Positions 60,233 through 64,000 of a stretch of DNA of 64,000 nt are shown here, piece after piece. Position 1 is the first letter of the stretch. Each line of letters opens with the position of its first letter. The DNA comes from Propioniciclava coleopterorum (GTDB lineage: Bacteria; Actinomycetota; Actinomycetes; Propionibacteriales; Propionibacteriaceae): contig NZ_CP049865.1 in assembly GCF_011393335.1 (NCBI RefSeq), forward strand, positions 1 to 64,000, given 5' to 3'. The position numbers were made by a program, and so were the translations under genes. Below the pieces are notes generated by a model that was not told where the DNA came from, did no database searches, and saw nothing but the letters and a program-made list of their open reading frames with translations.

Positions 60233-61354
60233 TCAGATGCCGCGGCCGATGCCGCGGGGCAGCTTGTCGGGATCCCAGCCCAGCAGGGACTCGGCGGTGT
60301 CGAAGGCGAACCGGTCGGTCATGCCGCCGACGTAGGTCACGGCCGTCACGATCCGGTCGGCCTCGGCGCCGTCGCGGTAGTCCGCGGGCAGCGCCCACGG
60401 GTGCTCGCAGTAGTACTCCACGAGACCGTGCAGCACCCCGATGACCGCGTTGGCCTGGGCCACGGAGTCGGGTCGGGTGTAGATCCGCTCGTAGTTGAAC
60501 CGGCGCAGGGCGGCGAGCGCGGCCGCCGCGTCGGCGTCCATCCCGACGACGCCGGTCTCGGCAGCCGTGGAGATCAGGGACCGGATGAAGCCGGCCAGTT
60601 GCTCGCGCCGCGTCCGCCCCACCACGGCGGTGACCTCCTCGGGCAGGTCGGCCGGGGTGACGATCCCGGCCGCGACGGCGTCCTCGAGGTCGTGGGCGCA
60701 GTACGCGATCCGGTCGGCCCAGCTGACGAGTTCCCCCTCGATGGTGGCGGGCGCCGGCCGGGACCAGGAGTGGTTGCGGATCCCGTCGAGGGTCTCGCGG
60801 CACAGGTTCAGGGGCGCGAGCACGACGTCGGCGCCCCACGGGCCGTGGTCGTAGCCGTCGGGCAGGAAGGCGTCGAAGGCGTCCTCGGACGCGTGGCCAC
60901 CGGGCCCGTGGCCGCAGTCGTGTCCCAGGGCCATGGCGTCGGCGAGCGCCGCGTTGACGCCCAGGCCGCGGGCCAGGGAGGTCGCGACCTGCGCCACCTC
61001 GATGGCGTGCGTCAGCCGGGTCCGCTGGTGGTCGGTCGGGTGGACGACGACCTGGGTCTTGCCCGCCAGGCGCCGGAACGCGGGCGAGTGCACGATCCGG
61101 TCGCGGTCGCGTTCGAAGCAGGTGCGCTCGTCGTCGGGTTCCTCGGGACGCGCCCGGTCGCCCGCCCCGTGGGCGAAGGTCGCCTCGGGGACCAGGATGC
61201 GTCGCTCGCGCTCCTCGCGGGCCTCGCGGCCGATCGGCGCCTCCAGCCGGATGGCGGCCGCGGAGTCGGCGTGGGCGCGCACCACGTCGCCCTCGCGGTG
61301 ACCCCGCATGGTCTGCGCCCAGGCGAGCGTGCGTGGATTCAGCGCGTCCGTCAT
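60233..61354 (-). CDS. Deoxyguanosinetriphosphate triphosphohydrolase-like protein (HD domain)
   Basis: A 373-residue HD-superfamily phosphohydrolase. The HD motif region is readable: [59 protein letters not shown] and [16 protein letters not shown], supplying the His/Asp metal ligands. dGTPase-like proteins remove the triphosphate from dNTPs. ATG 61354 has GGAGG close by. In many actinobacteria this gene lies near dnaG, as here. It ends 29 nt after the convergent LppM paralogue. Confidence 0.9.
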   Translation of the reverse strand: MTDALNPRTLAWAQTMRGHREGDVVRAHADSAAAIRLEAPIGREAREERERRILVPEATFAHGAGDRARPEEPDDERTCFERDRDRIVHSPAFRRLAGKTQVVVHPTDHQRTRLTHAIEVAQVATSLARGLGVNAALADAMALGHDCGHGPGGHASEDAFDAFLPDGYDHGPWGADVVLAPLNLCRETLDGIRNHSWSRPAPATIEGELVSWADRIAYCAHDLEDAVAAGIVTPADLPEEVTAVVGRTRREQLAGFIRSLISTAAETGVVGMDADAAAALAALRRFNYERIYTRPDSVAQANAVIGVLHGLVEYYCEHPWALPADYRDGAEADRIVTAVTYVGGMTDRFAFDTAESLLGWDPDKLPRGIGRGI

Positions 61355-61410
61355 GCCTCCATTCTTCCCTGTTCCTATGATTGGGCCATCCAACGCGAGG
61401 ACAGGACACG

Positions 61411-62231
61411 ATGAGCAACTCGAGCCCCACCCCGAATCCCGATTCCGACAACGGCGGATACGGCGAGCCCACGTTCACCGGCGGCGGCGAGCCCGGCCAT
61501 CGGCCGGCCTCCCCGAACCGCAGGGCCCGTACCAGGCCCCCGACCAGCAGCCCCCGTACGCGCAGGAGCAGGGTTACGGGCAGGGCCAGTACGGCGCCTA
61601 CGACCCCTACGCCCAGCAGGGCCAGGCGCAGGGGCAGCCGCAGCCGGGCTACGGCCAGTCCTACGGCGCCCCCGACCAGCAGGGCTACCAGCAGCAGGGC
61701 TATCAGCAGCAGGGGTACCCGCAGCAGGACCAGGGCTACGCCCAGCAGTACGGGCAGCAGGGCTACCCGCAGCAGCAGCAGCAGGGTTACCCGCAGGGCT
61801 ACGGCCAGCAGCCCGGCTACCCGGCCCAGCAGTACCCCCAGGGCGGCTACGGCCAGGCGCCCAAGCGCAGCAACACCCTCGGGCTCGTCGGCCTGGGGCT
61901 GGTGGCGGTGTGCACGGTCCTGTTGGTCGTCGCGTCGGCGATCATCGGCCGCGCGGCCGGCGAGTTCGTGGTCGTGAATGGGCCCGAGGCGCTGGCGAAC
62001 GCCAACACCTCCGACCCGCTCGTCATCGCGTTCGCGCAGCAGATCCAGGGCTGGGCCAACGCTCTTCAGGCCGCCGTCGTGGGCGGCCTGGCGGGCTGGA
62101 TCGTCAGCATCGTGGCGTTCGTGAAGCGGGCCGGTCGGCCGCTGGCGCTGGGCGGCATCCTGCTCGGCATCGCCGCCCCGATCATCGGCCTCATCACGTT
62201 CGTCGTCGTGATGATGCCGTACGTGCAGTAG
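61411..62231 (+). CDS. Gln/Tyr/Pro-rich membrane protein, apparent frameshift
   Basis: The start frame gives [27 protein letters not shown], then loses coding character. The family-like continuation [20 protein letters not shown] and many YGQQGYPQQ repeats lie in another frame. One extra C in the CCC at 61492-61494 joins them and gives 273 residues. The C-terminal part has two to three membrane helices ([58 protein letters not shown]). Such proline/glutamine-rich N-tails on DUF4190-like membrane domains are common in actinobacteria and may mediate protein contacts. The function is unknown. Confidence 0.75.
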
Positions 62232-62234
62232 GGC

Positions 62235-63384
62235 CTAGCCCCCGACACGTCGGACTCGGCGGCGGAGAGGTCCTCGTCGCCGAGTTCGCGGCTGTCCAAC
62301 CAGCCGTAGGGCAGCGTGACGTGAGCCCGCGGCGTCCCCTGGCGACCGCGTGGCTTGCCCAGTTCGTCGGCCGGCATCGAAGCCTCGGGATCCAGGCGCG
62401 CCAGCAGGGCGTCCAGTTCCTCGAAGCTCGAGACGGTGGCCAACCCGCGGCGGATCTCGCCGCCGACCGGGAACCCCTTGAAGTACCAGGCCATGTGCTT
62501 GCGCAGGTCGATCAGGCCCCAGCGCTCGCCGTGGATGCCGGCCAGGAGTTCGGCGTGCCGGCGCAGCATGGCCGCGACCTCCCCCAGCTTCGGGTACGGC
62601 AGGGGCTGTTCGCCGGCGAACGCCCGCGCGAGGTCCGAGAAGAGCCACGGACGCCCCAGGCAGCCACGGCCCACGACGACGCCCGCCGCGCCGGTCTGAT
62701 CGACCATGCGCAGCGCGTCGGAGGCCTCCCAGATGTCGCCGTTGCCGAGCACCGGGATGTCGAGGGCGTCGGCCAGTTCGGCGATCCGGTCCCAGTGCGC
62801 CTCGCCGGCGTAGGCCTCCTGCACGGTGCGGGCGTGCAGCGCGATGGCGGCCACGCCTGCGTCCTGCGCGATCCGACCGGCGTCCAGGAACGTCTCGTGG
62901 TCGGCGTCGATCCCGATCCGCGTCTTGATCGTCACCGGGACGCCGTAGGCGTCGGCCGCCTTCACGGTCGCGGCGAGGATGGCCGCCAGCCGGTCGGTCT
63001 TCCACGGCAGGACGCCGCCGCCGCCCTTGCGCGTCACCTTCGGGACGGGGCAGCCCAGGTTGAGGTCGATGTGCTGGACGCCGAGTTCCTCGCACACGAT
63101 CGCGGCGCCGCGCGCCACGATGTCGGGGTCGACGCCGTAGAGCTGCACCGACTTGATGTCCTCGGTGGGCGCGAACGCCAGCATGTCGAAGGTCTTGGGG
63201 TTGCGCTCGACGATGCCGCGGGACGTGATCATCTCGCAGACGTAGAGGCCGGCGCCCTGCTCGGCGCACAGCTGCCGGTAGGCGGGGTTGGTGATCCCGG
63301 CCATCGGCGCCAGCACCACGGGCGTGGCGACCTCGACGGTTCCCCCGAGGGGGCCGTCAGGCGCAGACGCGGGTAAGCGGGCAC
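62235..63384 (-). CDS. dusB: tRNA-dihydrouridine synthase, two apparent frameshifts at the ends
   Basis: Reduces specific uridines in tRNA D-loops with FMN. Core motifs: VVLAPMAGITNPAYRQLCAE, DLNLGCPVPKVTRKGGGG, catalytic Cys inside GCPVPK, VTIKTRIGIDADHETF, AIALHARTVQEAY, VLGNGDIWEASDA, VVGRGCLGRPWLF. Both ends are out of frame. One extra G at the C5 run 63342-63346 links the start GTG 63384 (PAYPRLRLTAPSGG) to the core; one extra G at 62239-62243 gives the end ESDVSGG and stop at 62235. With both added, the length is 384 codons. The literal open frame runs from 63457 to 62066 and would wrongly overlap the membrane gene. Confidence 0.88.
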
Positions 63385-63550
63385 GTCGGCCGATTCTACC
63401 GGGCGCCCCGCCCGGGCCGAAGTCCGGCCGAGCCGGGGCCGCGTGCGGGGCCCGCACCCCCGCGCCCGCCGGCGCGTTCCGGCGCCGGATCGGCTAGCGT
63501 CGTGCACACCGGTTCCGCCCGGACCGGCCCGTGACCGCAGGGAGCCGTTG

Positions 63551-64000
63551 ATGAGTCTGGTCGACCACGCCATCTGGTGGCAGGTCTATCCGCTGGGGGC
63601 CCTCGGCGCCCCCGTGCTGGAGCGCGAGGAGGGCGTCCACCACCGGCTGGAGAGGCTCGAGCCGTGGCTGGACTACGTCGTGGAGCTGGGGTGCTCCGGC
63701 GTCCTGCTGGGCCCGATCTTCGCCTCGACGGCGCACGGCTACGACACCGTCGACCACGACCGGATCGACCCGCGGCTGGGTGATGACGCCGACTTCGACC
63801 GGCTCGTGGCCGCCTGCCACGACCGCGGGCTCGCCCTCATGCTGGACGGCGTGTTCAACCACGTCGGGGCCGAGCATCCGCTGGTCGCGGCCGACAGCCC
63901 CCTGCTGAAGCACGACGGGGACGCGCTGGCGGTGTGGGAGGGCCACGACGGCCTGGTCGAGCTGGATCACGCCCGCCCCGAGGTCGCGGACCTGGTCGTC
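63551..64000 (+). CDS. GH13 alpha-amylase-family enzyme (partial, runs off window)
   Basis: Open from ATG 63551 (AGGGAG upstream) to the window edge, 150 codons. The N-terminus MSLVDHAIWWQVYPLGALGA is typical of GH13 glycosidases and trehalose-synthase-like enzymes. LEPWLDYVVELGCSGVLLGP, FASTAHGYDTVDHDRIDPRL and conserved region I LDGVFNHVGAEHP follow. The catalytic nucleophile and acid/base lie beyond the edge. Substrate (starch-like glucan or alpha-glucoside) cannot be told from this part. Confidence 0.85.
   Translation, partial: MSLVDHAIWWQVYPLGALGAPVLEREEGVHHRLERLEPWLDYVVELGCSGVLLGPIFASTAHGYDTVDHDRIDPRLGDDADFDRLVAACHDRGLALMLDGVFNHVGAEHPLVAADSPLLKHDGDALAVWEGHDGLVELDHARPEVADLVV

Noticed and set aside
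1-64000. CRISPR array
   Set aside because: No regularly spaced identical repeats with unique spacers were seen; the palindromes at 16368-16473 are operator-like and too few.

Overview
The window is high-GC actinobacterial DNA. The chromosomal part has dnaG next to a sigma factor, a dGTPase-like gene and dusB, plus many GTG starts and GTGA/ATGA stop-start overlaps. This looks like a Propionibacteriales-type genome, but genus cannot be fixed from sequence alone. Two halves are visible: an integrated conjugative element (ICE) from base 1 to about 30.75 kb, cut off on the left by the window edge, and chromosome from about 30.9 kb to the end.

ICE half. A long minus-strand transfer operon runs from an ArdC-like/zincin protein (16146) down past base 1. 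It encodes a primase-polymerase, a DUF2637 membrane/HTH protein, a ParB-like protein, a three-domain cell-wall hydrolase, two DUF6112 small membrane paralogues, a TrbL/VirB6-like channel protein, an SCO6880-family protein and a VirB4-like ATPase. Two plus-strand cargo blocks sit inside it: a TetR-DoxX pair and a DUF1016/PDDEXK nuclease. The operon diverges from an ImmR/ImmA-like regulator-metalloprotease pair across a region with four near-identical palindromes. Downstream of immA, an IS3-family insertion cuts off a MAB_1171c-like membrane gene and the 3' end of a DNA cytosine methyltransferase gene. The methyltransferase is also split by a recombinase-in-trio (RIT) element carrying three overlapping tyrosine recombinases and a two-gene cargo with a HEPN-like motif. 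To the right lie a MobF relaxase-helicase, a small membrane protein, a DprA paralogue and an HTH protein. No ICE integrase or att site is visible.

Chromosomal half. First comes a methionine ABC transporter operon (metQ-metN-metI) behind a Met/Cys-rich leader peptide. Next is a minus-strand catabolic operon led by a GlpP-type antiterminator and an intrinsic terminator: SDR, FGGY kinase, AGPS-like flavoprotein, BCCT transporter, zinc alcohol dehydrogenase, formaldehyde-activating-enzyme homologue, aldehyde dehydrogenase. Then follow a two-component system, a multicopper oxidase pair, a secreted rhamnogalacturonan lyase, tRNA-Asn, a sigma factor, dnaG, a FetB-like permease, two LppM-like lipoproteins, a dGTPase-like protein, a membrane protein, dusB and the start of a GH13 enzyme.

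Quality note. At least seven breaks in six otherwise intact genes (YhcG nuclease, DUF2637, relaxase, fae, the 61.4-kb membrane protein, and dusB twice) are each repaired by adding one C or G to a short C/G run. Every repaired length becomes a multiple of three. These are most simply missed bases in the assembly, so those genes are annotated as single CDSs spanning the break.
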